From: DASSKP01 sp035695045
Lineage (GTDB): Bacteria > Actinomycetota > Actinomycetes > JAFAQI01
Direction: 5' to 3'
Assembly (NCBI GenBank): GCA_035695045.1
Contig: DASSEX010000051.1
Coordinates: 124,001 to 188,000 of the forward strand
DNA length: 64,000 nt
Shown: piece after piece, positions 15,674-24,702 of the stretch
How positions within the stretch are numbered: position 1 is the stretch's first letter
Layout of the letters: every line of letters begins with the position of its first letter
Notes under the pieces: generated by a model
What the model saw: only the letters and a program-made list of their open reading frames with translations
Databases searched by the model: none
Told to the model about the DNA's origin: nothing
Made by a program: the position numbers and the translations under genes

Positions 15674-16291
15674 ATGGCGTTTCGGGGCTGGCCGATCGAG
15701 GCCGTGGAGTTCTACGAGGGGCTGCTCGCCGACAACAGCAAGACCTACTGGACGGCGCACCGGTCGACGTACGACAACGACGTGCTCCGGCCGATGATGG
15801 AGCTCATCGCCGAGGTCGCCGGAGAGGTCGGCGAGGGCAAGATCTTCCGGCCCTACCGCGACGTGAGGTTCAGCGCCGACAAGACGCCGTACAAGACGCA
15901 CATCGGCGCGCTGTTCGAGCATGGGGCCTACGTGCAGCTCGGCGCCGACGGCCTGGCCGCCGGCCGCGGCGTGTGGCACCTCGAAGGTGACGAGCTGAAG
16001 CGCTACCGCGCGGCCGTCGACGATGAGATGTCGGGCAAGGAGCTGGTCCGCATCGTCGCAGCGCTCGGGAAGCAAGGCATCGAGGTGATGTCGCGCGATG
16101 TGTTGAAGAGCGCCCCGCGAGGCTTCGACAAGGACCATCCGCGCGCGGACCTGTTGCGCCGCAAGGGGCTCGCCGCCTGGCAGTCGTGGCCGGTCGCGCC
16201 CTGGCTCGGAACCGCGAAGGCGAAGGACCGCGTCGTAGGGCTGTGGCGCGCCGCTGAGCCGCTGCACGACTGGCTCGCGCAACACACCTGA
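15674..16291 (+). CDS. DUF2461 family protein
   Basis: A 205-residue protein of the DUF2461 (TIGR02453) family. The family signature FRPYRDVRFSADKTPYKTHI is clearly present near residue 58, together with a C-terminal LRRKGLAAW region. The function of this widespread family is unknown. The start at 15674 (MAFRGW) is preferred because it begins at the family N-terminus; the frame is open further upstream but the added residues look non-coding. Divergent from the P450 gene and only about 20 bases from the converging DUF222 gene. Confidence 0.88.
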   Translation: MAFRGWPIEAVEFYEGLLADNSKTYWTAHRSTYDNDVLRPMMELIAEVAGEVGEGKIFRPYRDVRFSADKTPYKTHIGALFEHGAYVQLGADGLAAGRGVWHLEGDELKRYRAAVDDEMSGKELVRIVAALGKQGIEVMSRDVLKSAPRGFDKDHPRADLLRRKGLAAWQSWPVAPWLGTAKAKDRVVGLWRAAEPLHDWLAQHT

Positions 16292-16313
16292 GCCTGCCTC
16301 CGAAGCGAAGGAG

Positions 16314-17741
16314 TCATGGCCTGGGTTCGGCAGGTGCGTCGACGCGGTAGCCATCTGGCTCGACCGTGCGGCTCTGGCCGGTGGCCGTCGTCCACGTGAC
16401 TGTCCCGTCGTCGTTGAGACGCATTCGCATCTCGCGGCGCGTCTTCGCGTTGTGCCAGGGACGGCAGATCGGAACGAGTTCGCCGATGCGAGTCGCGCTG
16501 TTGGGCCAGCTGTCGGTGTGGTCGACGTCGCAGCGGGCGCTGAGCACACTGCTGCCCGGACCGACGCTGAACGGATAGGCCGCGCGCAGGTGTGCGTACT
16601 GCGCCGCGGTGGGTCGATAGCTCGTCTGCGCGCGGTGCAGCAGCCGGCCCGACGACTCGTCGACGATCAGCATCCGAAGTCTGGGCCGCTCGCGCGCGAT
16701 CAACGTCTCCACGGCACTGCGTGGCACGATGCCGTGGCCGGGAATCTCACCGGGGAGCTCGTCGAGCCCGAGCGCGGTGCGCAGGCCGATCACGACGGCG
16801 ATCTCGATGGGGCGACGGCCCGCCGTCGGAGGCCGTCCGACGCGGTCACCTCGCAGTAGGTCATCCCCGTCACCGGCCGTCCCGTCACAGAACTGCTGTG
16901 ACCGGCCGGACACGTTCGGTGACGCCGGCACGATCAAGCCGCGTGTGGCTCCGGTGAGCCACTCGCCGCAGAAGCGCGCCAGACCCTCGCCGCGAAGCAC
17001 GCCGACCGGCCTGGCGTCGCCCGCGTTCTTGGCGGCGAACGCATAGCCGTCGGCGGCCGCCTTCACCGTCAACGCGTCCTCAACGGGTAGCGGTGCAACC
17101 ACGGTCGCCATGCCGTCGTCACCGAGCTCCAGGATCACGTCGGTGCCTTCCGCGCTAGCCCGTTCGGCACGCTCGGATGCGCCGGCTGGGTCGAGCCGCC
17201 CCAGGGCGTCACGGAACGCACGACCCAGCTCCCGGGCGCTGTTGCGGACTCCTCGGCGCCACACCTTCTGCTCGGCGGCGTCGAGCAAGTCGAGATCGTC
17301 GACGTGCGCCACCGCCTGAGCAGCACGGGCGACATGGGCTGCCGGCAGATCGCCGCAGCGAAACCGTGCACGCGTCCGGGGCAACCGGCGCAACGTGCGC
17401 GCGACCCAGATCCGGCGCTCTGCTGTCTGCACCGGCTCGTGCAAGGCGAAGGCCACTTTCTGCGCGACGCCCAGTGCATGCGGCCGGCGAGCCCACTCGT
17501 CAACCGCGTCGTTGACCAGCGAGGCCGACCAGTTCTCCAGCCGGCCACACGCCTCGACGTAGAGCGCAAGGTCATGCTCGGTCAGCGTCCGCGGGTCGAT
17601 GCATCCCAGAAGGACGGCCAGCCACGGGCCGGCCGGCACCGATGCCACGCGGTCCAGCGCAGCGCCGTCCGGACTCAGCACAGGCGGGAGAGCTGCGTCG
17701 CTCGCGAAAAGCTCGTCGGGGACGTCGACCATCAGCATCAT
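16314..17741 (-). CDS. DUF222 / HNH endonuclease domain protein (13E12-type)
   Basis: A 475-residue protein with an N-terminal DUF222 domain and a C-terminal HNH nuclease-like motif (ARCDVDHTDSWP then LVPICRPWHNAKT, giving the Asp-His, Asn and His of the HNH fold). This 13E12-repeat family is abundant, often in many copies, in actinobacterial genomes; its role is not known, though mobile-element or repair functions have been suggested. One usual Cys-x-x-Cys zinc pair of HNH proteins is only half visible (CRPWHN). Stand-alone gene with about 215 bases upstream before the divergent secreted copper protein. Confidence 0.85.
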   Translation of the reverse strand: MMLMVDVPDELFASDAALPPVLSPDGAALDRVASVPAGPWLAVLLGCIDPRTLTEHDLALYVEACGRLENWSASLVNDAVDEWARRPHALGVAQKVAFALHEPVQTAERRIWVARTLRRLPRTRARFRCGDLPAAHVARAAQAVAHVDDLDLLDAAEQKVWRRGVRNSARELGRAFRDALGRLDPAGASERAERASAEGTDVILELGDDGMATVVAPLPVEDALTVKAAADGYAFAAKNAGDARPVGVLRGEGLARFCGEWLTGATRGLIVPASPNVSGRSQQFCDGTAGDGDDLLRGDRVGRPPTAGRRPIEIAVVIGLRTALGLDELPGEIPGHGIVPRSAVETLIARERPRLRMLIVDESSGRLLHRAQTSYRPTAAQYAHLRAAYPFSVGPGSSVLSARCDVDHTDSWPNSATRIGELVPICRPWHNAKTRREMRMRLNDDGTVTWTTATGQSRTVEPDGYRVDAPAEPRP

Positions 17742-17957
17742 GCCCCGGACGCTAGTTACGGGGTCGGACAGTTTTCCTTACGTAGCAACGCTTCTTACCG
17801 ATGCCCCCTGCCTCGGCCGACCGAAGGCTGAACCCTGCCCGAAGGCAACCTCTGTTGCCGCGCGCGCGTATCTCGGCTAGGACAGGACAGTAACTCCCCG
17901 AGCGCCCGCCCAGCCTCCGGGCCGATCCGTGCCGCCTCGCCGGAAAGGCCGCCTCCC

Positions 17958-19769
17958 ATGGCCCTGCACCGTCCCTCGCTTCGCCGCGCCGTGCTCGGAT
18001 TGGCCACCGTCACGGTGGCCGCAGGTCTCGCGGCGCCGTCGATCGCCGTGACGTCGACCCGGAGCGGGACGGCGTACGACGCCGCGTGGGTGCGCGCGGC
18101 GACGCACGCGGCCTGGCGGCAGTTCGGCGACCCCTCGTTCCCGACACCGCCGGTGCCTCCCCTGCCGTCGAACAGGGTCTCCGCATGGGCGCCGCAGCCG
18201 GCAGGCACGACGCAGACGATCAACCTCGACTTCGGGCCTTACGTCGTCGCCGCGGGCACGGACCTCAGCCGGATCGACTTCACTCCGGCCGGAGCCACCG
18301 GCTACACGACCGAGGTTCACACGTTCGTGCTGAACCCTGACGGCACGAAGGTCGCCGGCAACGAGGTGCACACGCACCACGTGCACCTGCTGAAGGGCAA
18401 CCCGAACAACCCCGACTACCTCGACTGGCTCTACGGCACCGGCGAGGAGATGACCGGCGGGTCGATCGCGGAGCGCGCGAAGGCCGACCCGAAGTACGCC
18501 GCCGGTCGTCGCTATGGCATCCCGATGACACAGGGCTCGATGCTCGGCGAGCTCTCGATGCTGCACAACATGACCTCGGAGAACCGCACCGTCTACATCC
18601 GCTTCCAGCTGAGGTTCGTCTACGGGACGCATGACGCGATCCAGCAGGCCAAGCACCTGGACTTCCACGCACTGACGCCGCAGATCTTCGGCGGGACGTT
18701 CAACGTGCCGCGCACCGGCGGGTCGTACGCGTGGCCGGTGCAGCTCGGGCGTCGGGTGAAGGACGCCGGCCAGAACCACGGCACCATGACGTCGAACCCG
18801 ACGCCGTCGAAGCTCGAACCCGGCGTAGGTGTCGTGTGGACTGCGCCGTACAGCGGCACGATCGTCGTCTCCGCCGGGCACCTGCACGCGGGTGGCACCG
18901 ACGCGGTCCTCTCCAACCTCGGTTCCGTGGCACATCCGTGCCCGCAGCAAGGGTTGAGCGGCTATCCCGGCACGACACTGCTCGACAGCCGCGTGATCGG
19001 TCACCACGGCATCTGGCCGACGAACGACTACCAGATGGGGCTGTCGCAGTACGACTGGCGCGCCTACGTGCACAAGGGCGACCGGCTGGCCATCAACGGC
19101 GGTTACCTGCCGAAGAAGTTCAGCTTCCCGGACGCGATGGTGTTCGCCGGCGTCTACGTCGACCGGGCGGCTCCGCCGCCGCCGGGCGCAGGCTGCGCGC
19201 CGTTCCTCGCCGACCATCCGCACGCATCGTGGCGTCAGGTGATCCACACGAACATCAACCACCCGTGGTCGATGTACCCGGACCAGCCTACGTGCGCGAA
19301 GTGCGATCACAAGGAGGCTCGACCGAAACCCGGACCGTCGACCGACGTCGTACAGATCGCGGACATGCAGTACCTCCCCGGCAACGGCGGCAACTCGGGG
19401 TTGCCCGATGGTCCGCCCGTGGTGACGCAGGGGCAGACACTCAGCTTCTACAACGAGGACTACGCCGACTCGTTGATGCGGCACACGGTCTCGTCCTGCA
19501 TCGCCCCGTGCAACGGCCCGGGCATGATGACGAACTACCCGTTCCTCGACGGGAGGTTCGACTCCGGCGTGCTCGGCTACATGTGGGAGGACGCCTACGT
19601 GTCCACGTCGCCGACGCCGCAGTGGTCACTCGACACGAGCGCGATGAAACCGGGCTACTACACGTTCTTCTGTCGCATCCATCCGTTCATGCGCGGCGAC
19701 TTCTACGTCGCGCCGAAGAACGCGCGGACTCGGGCGCAGGTCCTGGCCTGGTGGCACTCACTCGGCTGA
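17958..19769 (+). CDS. Secreted copper protein: PHM/SURNod19-like domain plus C-terminal cupredoxin
   Basis: A 603-residue exported protein. After the signal peptide (about 1-31), residues 65-410 form a domain with LDFGPYVVAAGTDLSR, HTHHVHLLKG and SAGHLHAGG. The paired-His motifs recall the CuH (HH) and CuM (HxH) sites of peptidylglycine monooxygenase-like domains, and the opening resembles plant/bacterial SURNod19 proteins. Residues 465-585 form a cupredoxin with a His (MRHTVSSC) and the loop FFCRIHPFM, giving Cys572, His575 and Met578. A CAKCDH motif links the two. A secreted copper-dependent redox enzyme is inferred; the substrate is unknown. Upstream is a small hairpin (GGCAAC CTCT GTTGCC) but nothing recognised as a riboswitch. 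Confidence 0.7.
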   Translation: MALHRPSLRRAVLGLATVTVAAGLAAPSIAVTSTRSGTAYDAAWVRAATHAAWRQFGDPSFPTPPVPPLPSNRVSAWAPQPAGTTQTINLDFGPYVVAAGTDLSRIDFTPAGATGYTTEVHTFVLNPDGTKVAGNEVHTHHVHLLKGNPNNPDYLDWLYGTGEEMTGGSIAERAKADPKYAAGRRYGIPMTQGSMLGELSMLHNMTSENRTVYIRFQLRFVYGTHDAIQQAKHLDFHALTPQIFGGTFNVPRTGGSYAWPVQLGRRVKDAGQNHGTMTSNPTPSKLEPGVGVVWTAPYSGTIVVSAGHLHAGGTDAVLSNLGSVAHPCPQQGLSGYPGTTLLDSRVIGHHGIWPTNDYQMGLSQYDWRAYVHKGDRLAINGGYLPKKFSFPDAMVFAGVYVDRAAPPPPGAGCAPFLADHPHASWRQVIHTNINHPWSMYPDQPTCAKCDHKEARPKPGPSTDVVQIADMQYLPGNGGNSGLPDGPPVVTQGQTLSFYNEDYADSLMRHTVSSCIAPCNGPGMMTNYPFLDGRFDSGVLGYMWEDAYVSTSPTPQWSLDTSAMKPGYYTFFCRIHPFMRGDFYVAPKNARTRAQVLAWWHSLG

Positions 19770-19774
19770 GTCGG

Positions 19775-20932
19775 CTAGGAGTGCACGAGCTCCTCGATGC
19801 CGGCCGCGACCTCGTCGGCCGTCGGCATCGCGGCGATCTCGTCGGCGATGCGACCTGCCGATGCGCGGTACGACGGCGACGCGAGCAGGTGCTCGACCGC
19901 TGATCGGATCGCCTGGGTGCTGGCGTCTGCGGGCTCGAGCACGATCGCGGCGCCGGCAGCGTGTCCGGCGTCGGCGTTGAGGAACTGGTCGGCACCCTGC
20001 GGCAGGCACAGCTGCGGCAGGCCGTGCGCGAGCGCACCGAGGAACGTTCCGGACCCGGCGTGCGACGCCACCAGGTCGCACAGCGGAAGCAACTGGCCCT
20101 GCGGGACGTAGCGCTCGACGTGCACGTTGGGGGGCACCGTGCCGAGCGCGTCGGGTGCACCGCGTGGGCCGACGGTGAGGACTGCGCGGACCGGAAGATC
20201 GGCCACCGCCTCGGCCAGCATTCGCAACACCTGAACGGCCGCGAAGTTCGTCCCGAGAGTGGCGTAGACAAGTGGGCGATCGGACGGTTCGGCCAGGGCC
20301 TCGGGCACGCCGCCGCCGAGCGCGTCCAGCGAGGCCGGCCGCTCGCGGACGACATGCGTGCCGGCCGGCGGATGACCGTCCAGACCGTCCGGCCGGATGT
20401 CGACGTACACGTCGGCGAAGACACCTGCGAACGGCGGCTGCGTCAGCCCAGCCTGCTCCCACAGGTGAGCGGTCAGCTCCCCCGCTTTCTCCAACCGGGA
20501 GGGCAGCGGAGTCGTTCCGAACGAGTGCGCGAGGTGGGTGATACCGAGCTCGGCGGCGAGCAACGGTGAGGCGAGCTCACCGACGTCGTGCACGATGACC
20601 TCCGGGCGGTGCGCCGCCGCGATCGGTCGGAGCTCGTCGAGCATCGCCGGCATGGCGGCGGCGCCGAAGCCGAAGGGGAACCCCACGTCGCCGTGCGCTC
20701 GTGGCGGAAGGTCTCGCACCTCGACGCCGGCCAGCTCGTTGGCGCGGGCGAGCCGCTCCGGTTGGGACATGCCGGCGGCCACGCTGCGGATGCCGACGCC
20801 CTCGATCGCCGGCTGGTGCTCGGCGGCGACGGCGAACAGCACGTCGTGTCCTCGGTCGCGCAGGGCGAGGCTCAGCGGGAGCAGCGGGTGGACGTGACCG
20901 ATCCCGGCAGGAGCCGCCACCAGCACGCGCAC
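19775..20932 (-). CDS. UDP-glycosyltransferase-like (MGT/GT1 family) protein
   Basis: A 385-residue GT-B glycosyltransferase of the GT1/macrolide glycosyltransferase type. The N-terminal domain starts PAGIGHVHPLLPL (the acceptor-side GHV.P motif with its catalytic His). The C-terminal donor site is LVASHAGSGTFLGALAHGLP followed by PQGADQFLNA, a classic 'H.G..T...A...G.P...P...DQ..NA' signature. It would transfer a sugar from an NDP-sugar to a small hydrophobic acceptor; neither is identifiable. No natural-product cluster is next to it. It converges closely with the secreted copper protein (5-base gap) and diverges from padR. Confidence 0.88.
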   Translation of the reverse strand: MRVLVAAPAGIGHVHPLLPLSLALRDRGHDVLFAVAAEHQPAIEGVGIRSVAAGMSQPERLARANELAGVEVRDLPPRAHGDVGFPFGFGAAAMPAMLDELRPIAAAHRPEVIVHDVGELASPLLAAELGITHLAHSFGTTPLPSRLEKAGELTAHLWEQAGLTQPPFAGVFADVYVDIRPDGLDGHPPAGTHVVRERPASLDALGGGVPEALAEPSDRPLVYATLGTNFAAVQVLRMLAEAVADLPVRAVLTVGPRGAPDALGTVPPNVHVERYVPQGQLLPLCDLVASHAGSGTFLGALAHGLPQLCLPQGADQFLNADAGHAAGAAIVLEPADASTQAIRSAVEHLLASPSYRASAGRIADEIAAMPTADEVAAGIEELVHS

Positions 20933-20959
20933 GGAAGGACCCTAGCGGTGATGGCTGCC

Positions 20960-20973
20960 GCAAGGTATCTTGC
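20960..20973. promoter_or_regulatory. Candidate PadR operator
   Basis: GCAAG-GTAT-CTTGC, perfect 5-base arms around four bases, ending six bases before the padR ATG. It sits where RNA polymerase would bind for padR and could also affect the divergent glycosyltransferase gene. The assignment to the PadR protein rests on position and is inferred. Confidence 0.5.
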
Positions 20974-20978
20974 GTCGC

Positions 20979-21311
20979 ATGGAACCGGAGCCGTTCATGG
21001 CGAACCTCCGCCGAGGAACGGTCGAGTTCTGCGTGCTGGCGCTGGTGCGACGGCAACCGAAGTACGCCGCCGAGCTCGGCTCGGAGCTGGGCGAGCTGGG
21101 ACTGCTGACCAGCGAGGGCACTCTCTATCCGCTGTTGTCGCGGCTGCGACGGGAGAAGCTCGTCGACACGTCTTGGGTGGAGTCGGACGCCGGGCCACCC
21201 CGTCGCTACTACGAGCTGACCAGCCGCGGGCGGCAGACCTTGGCGGCGTTCCAGGAGCAATGGCGCACGTTCACGGCCGGAGTCAACCGGCTGCTCGAGG
21301 AGGAGCGATGA
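20979..21311 (+). CDS. PadR-family transcriptional regulator
   Basis: A 110-residue regulator with the PadR winged helix-turn-helix: FCVLALVRRQPKYAAELGSELG, the wing LTSEGTLYPLLSRLRREKLV (the PadR hallmark 'EGTLYP.L.RLE..GL'), and the RRYYELTSRGR segment. ATG at 20979 is chosen; a TTG nine bases earlier lies inside the operator-like palindrome. The stop overlaps the ATG of the HAAS-domain gene (ATGA), the usual pairing for PadR and DUF1700/HAAS membrane proteins, in which PadR controls the pair. Confidence 0.92.
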   Translation: MEPEPFMANLRRGTVEFCVLALVRRQPKYAAELGSELGELGLLTSEGTLYPLLSRLRREKLVDTSWVESDAGPPRRYYELTSRGRQTLAAFQEQWRTFTAGVNRLLEEER

Positions 21312-21973
21312 TGACCACGCCGATCGACCCCCGCGTCGAGGCCTACCTGCGCCAGCTCAACTTCGCGCTGTCCCCGCTGCCGTGGGACCAGCGCAACGAG
21401 ATCTTCACCGACATCAGCGACCACATCGCCCGTGAGCTGACAGCTGTGGGTGGGGAGCCGACGGCAGTCGACGACGTCCTGCGCCGGGTCGGCGACCCGC
21501 ACGCGATCGCACAGGAAGCGGGTGCGCCGCCACTCCCGATGCCCGTCCCTCCGCGAACCGGTCGCGGGCTGGAGATCGCCGCCGTCCTCCTGATCTCCGC
21601 AGGCAGCATCTTCGTCCCGCTGCTCGGCTGGCTCGTCGGCGTCGTACTGCTCTGGGTGTCGCGACGCTTCACCCGTGCAGACAAGCTGATCGGGACACTG
21701 CTGCCACCGTTCGGGTTCTTCGCACCGTTCGTCCTGGCGTTCATGCCGCTGTCGTCCGGGTCGTCGACAGCGTGCGTCACACCGCTACAGGTCGGCTCGG
21801 CTCAACCCGCGGGCAACGGGGGCGCGACTGCTGTCGGCCTGCCTGCAGCGCACTGCACGACGGTGACACACGGGATCGGTGCGGGGACGGGCCTCGCCAT
21901 CCTTCTGGTGCTCGTGGTGGCGGCGATCTACACCGTCGTCCGGCTGTCCCGCCGCGTCGCACACATGACCTGA
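21308..21973 (+). CDS. HAAS (DUF1700-like) domain membrane protein
   Basis: A 221-residue protein. The N-terminal 80 residues are the HAAS helical domain (VEAYLRQLNFALSPLPWDQR then IFTDISDHIARELTA, ending in RRVGDPHAIA), which is found next to PadR regulators. Membrane segments follow near 90-115 (AAVLLISAGSIFVPLLGWLVG), 130-150 and 190-210, with a Cys-containing extracellular loop between the last two. Such proteins are thought to be membrane sensors or partners of PadR systems, but a precise function is not known. Coupled to padR by an ATGA overlap. Confidence 0.82.
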   Translation: MMTTPIDPRVEAYLRQLNFALSPLPWDQRNEIFTDISDHIARELTAVGGEPTAVDDVLRRVGDPHAIAQEAGAPPLPMPVPPRTGRGLEIAAVLLISAGSIFVPLLGWLVGVVLLWVSRRFTRADKLIGTLLPPFGFFAPFVLAFMPLSSGSSTACVTPLQVGSAQPAGNGGATAVGLPAAHCTTVTHGIGAGTGLAILLVLVVAAIYTVVRLSRRVAHMT

Positions 21974-21988
21974 CGGCAGACTGGCCGC

Positions 21989-23188
21989 GTGACGTACGAC
22001 GTCGACCGGATCCGGACCTTCTTCCCCGCGCTCGCCGAAGGCGCGGCGCACTTCGACGGGCCGGGCGGTTCGCAGACGGCAGCGCCCGTCGCGGACGCGG
22101 TCGCGTCGACGCTCCGCGGCGCCGTGGCGAACCGTGGCACGGTGACCCGCGCCGAGCAGCGGGCAGAGGCCATCGTCGTCGAGGCGCGGACTGCGATGGC
22201 AGACCTCGTCGGCGGCGTCGCCGGCGGCGTGGTCTTCGGTCGCAGCATGACGGCGTTGACCTTCGACCTCAGCCGCGCACTCAGTGCCACCTGGACACGC
22301 GGTGACGAGGTCGTCGTCACCCGGCTCGACCACGACGCGAACATCCGGCCCTGGGTGATCGCGGCGGAGCGGGCAGGGGCCACCGTACGGCGGGTCGAGT
22401 TCGATCCGACGACCGGCGAACTCCCGGTCGACAGCGTGGTCGCGGCACTGTCCGACCGGACGAAGGTCGTTGCCGTTACCGGCGCCTCAAACCTGCTCGG
22501 CACGCGGCCGGACGTCACCGCGATCGCCGCGGCTGCCCACGACGCCGGCGCGCTCGTCTACGTCGATGGGGTGCACCTGACGCCACATGCGTACGTCGAC
22601 ATGACAGCGCTGGGTGCGGACTTCTTCGCCTGCTCTCCGTACAAGTTCTGCGGTCCGCATCTCGGCACGGTCGTCGCGGATCCGGCGCTGCTGGAGAGGG
22701 TTCATCCGGACAAGCTGCTGCCGTCGACCGACGCCGTACCGGAGCGCTTCGAGCTGGGAACACTGCCTTACGAGCTGCTCGCCGGAGTGACCGCGGCAGT
22801 GGATTTCCTCGCCGGACTGGAGACCGATGCTGCCGGTTCGCGTCGGGAGCGGACCGTCGCGTCGATGACAGCGCTCGAGGAGCACGAGGCCGCGTTGCTC
22901 AAGCGGTTGGCGGACGGGCTGGCGGAGATCGACCGGGTGAGGTTGATCGGCGCGCCTTCGCGGCGTACGCCGACCTTGCTGTTCACCGTCGACGGGATGG
23001 ACTCGCGCGACGTGCACGTGGCTCTCGCGGCGCACGGCGTCAACGCTCCGGCCGGCAACTTCTACGCGATCGAGGCCTCTCGTCATCTCGGCCTGGGTGA
23101 TGCCGGAGCGGTGCGCGCCGGTCTGGCGCCGTACACGAACGATGACGACGTCGACCGGCTGCTGGCTGCGCTGACATCACTCGCGTAG
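21989..23188 (+). CDS. Cysteine desulfurase-like protein (class V aminotransferase fold)
   Basis: A 399-residue PLP enzyme of the TIGR01976 cysteine-desulfurase-like subfamily. The N-terminus FFPALAEGAAHFDGPGGSQT is typical; the PLP lysine is in CSPYKFCGPHLG; FGRSMTALTFDLSR matches the phosphate-binding region. Classical desulfurases carry a catalytic Cys on a loop near the C-terminus; that loop is not clearly present here, and members of this subfamily have unproven activity. It could be a desulfurase, a selenocysteine lyase or another lyase. GTG start, 15 bases after the HAAS gene, so possibly cotranscribed. Confidence 0.82.
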   Translation: MTYDVDRIRTFFPALAEGAAHFDGPGGSQTAAPVADAVASTLRGAVANRGTVTRAEQRAEAIVVEARTAMADLVGGVAGGVVFGRSMTALTFDLSRALSATWTRGDEVVVTRLDHDANIRPWVIAAERAGATVRRVEFDPTTGELPVDSVVAALSDRTKVVAVTGASNLLGTRPDVTAIAAAAHDAGALVYVDGVHLTPHAYVDMTALGADFFACSPYKFCGPHLGTVVADPALLERVHPDKLLPSTDAVPERFELGTLPYELLAGVTAAVDFLAGLETDAAGSRRERTVASMTALEEHEAALLKRLADGLAEIDRVRLIGAPSRRTPTLLFTVDGMDSRDVHVALAAHGVNAPAGNFYAIEASRHLGLGDAGAVRAGLAPYTNDDDVDRLLAALTSLA

Positions 23189-23233
23189 TCATTGCGTGCG
23201 CGTTGTGGCCCGGGCTTCGGGTAGGGCCAGGGC

Positions 23234-24496
23234 ATGGCCGAAAGGTTCGACGTCGTCGTCCTCGGGGGCGGATCAGGCGGTGAAGCGACAGCGTCCGGCC
23301 TGGCCGGGCGTGGAGTCAGCGTCGCGTTGGTCGAAGCGAACCTCGTCGGCGGCGAGTGTCCATACGTCGCCTGCATGCCGAGCAAGGCGCTGCTTCGGAT
23401 GGCCGGGCTCCGGGATGCGAACGGTCGACCCAGCTGGGCCGAAGCCGTCGCCTTCCGCGACGAGGCAGCGGCGCACCGTGACGACTCGGAGGCCGAGCGG
23501 TCGCTCGTCGACGACGGGGTCTGCGTCGTCCGCGGCCACGGCGCGATCACCTCGCCGGGTCGCGTGCGGGTCGGGTCACGCGAGCTGGCGTACGACGAAC
23601 TCGTCGTCGCGACCGGATCCGAGGCGACGATCCCGAGCCTCGAGGGCATCGATCAGGCAGACGTCTGGACGAGCGAAGACGCGCTGAGCAGCTCCGAGCT
23701 GCCCGAGTCTCTTGTGGTCCTCGGCGGCGGGCCGGTCGGGTGCGAGCTGGCACAGGCGTATGCCCGGTTCGGGTCCGATGTGACCCTCGTGGAGTCGGCC
23801 GACCGTCTCCTGTCACGCGAGCCCGGGTTCGTGAGCGATGGCGTCCGGCAGGCGCTTGTCGCCGACGGCGTGCAGGTCAGGCTCGGGACGGAGCTCGATC
23901 GCGTGCCGGCGGCTCCGAGCAAACTGCTCGTCGCGGTGGGCGCCAGACCCCGCACGGGCAACATCGGACTGGACGTCCTGGGCGTGGAGACGGACGACAG
24001 CGGTGCCCTGCCCGTCGATGACCAGTGCCGCGTGACGGACGGCTTGTGGGCGGTCGGTGACGTGACCGGGATCGCGCCGTACACGCACGCGGCGAACTAC
24101 CAGGCGAAGATCGTGGTCGACAACCTGACGGGCAAGAGCCGCCGCGCCGACTACCGCGCCATCCCGCGAACGGTCTACACCGATCCTGTCGTTTTCTGCG
24201 TCGGACAGACCGAGGACGAGAGTGTCAGCGTCGACCTGGACATCGCCGACACGGCGCGAGCGATCATCGACGGTCGTCCGTCCGGGAAGGTGCGGCTCTA
24301 CGCCGACCCGAAGAGCGGAGTCCTGGTCGGCGCCGCAGTTGTCGGTCCGGGCGCAGACGGGTGGGCCGCAGAGTTGACGCTCGCCATTCGGGCGAACGTG
24401 GAGATGGAAGTCCTCGCGGACGTCGTACACGCGTTTCCGACATACGGCGAGCTGCTCGAGACCGGATACGCCGAGCTGGACCGTCGTCGCGCCTGA
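23234..24496 (+). CDS. Pyridine nucleotide-disulfide oxidoreductase (mercuric reductase/lipoamide dehydrogenase-like)
   Basis: A 420-residue flavoprotein of the class I disulfide oxidoreductase group. FAD-binding VVLGGGSGGEATASG at the N-terminus, the redox-active cysteine pair in GGECPYVACMPSKAL (Cys-x4-Cys), the NAD(P)-binding VVLGGGPVGCELAQ, a second FAD motif LWAVGDVTG, and a dimerisation domain. The canonical C-terminal HPT/HPE His-Glu of lipoamide dehydrogenase is replaced by AFPTYGE, which argues against true lipoamide dehydrogenase and towards an uncharacterised reductase. It lacks the C-terminal CC pair of mercuric reductase. Follows the aminotransferase-V gene by 45 bases. Confidence 0.88.
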   Translation: MAERFDVVVLGGGSGGEATASGLAGRGVSVALVEANLVGGECPYVACMPSKALLRMAGLRDANGRPSWAEAVAFRDEAAAHRDDSEAERSLVDDGVCVVRGHGAITSPGRVRVGSRELAYDELVVATGSEATIPSLEGIDQADVWTSEDALSSSELPESLVVLGGGPVGCELAQAYARFGSDVTLVESADRLLSREPGFVSDGVRQALVADGVQVRLGTELDRVPAAPSKLLVAVGARPRTGNIGLDVLGVETDDSGALPVDDQCRVTDGLWAVGDVTGIAPYTHAANYQAKIVVDNLTGKSRRADYRAIPRTVYTDPVVFCVGQTEDESVSVDLDIADTARAIIDGRPSGKVRLYADPKSGVLVGAAVVGPGADGWAAELTLAIRANVEMEVLADVVHAFPTYGELLETGYAELDRRRA

Positions 24497-24702
24497 TCGT
24501 CCGCCGATGAGGGCCACTCCGGCTTGGTGCGATCGACAGCAGGCGGACCGGCATTTTCCGGCGGTCGCGGAATTCGGCGGTCGGAGAGGACCTTCAGCCC
24601 GCTGTCGCCACAACCTTCGCCTCTGGACGGGGACCGTCCTCGGGCTTGCACTTTCTTCGTAACGGGCGCCCGCCCGACACTTCTCTTGTCTGCGGGGCGA
24701 CT

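Noticed and set aside
14337..17741. Natural-product cluster around the P450
   Set aside because: Neighbours are DUF2461, DUF222/HNH, YqgE and an epimerase-family gene; no polyketide synthase, peptide synthetase, terpene or tailoring set is present.
17742..17957. Riboswitch upstream of the secreted copper protein
   Set aside because: Only a small hairpin (six-base arms, CTCT loop) is visible; no conserved core of a known riboswitch could be matched by eye.
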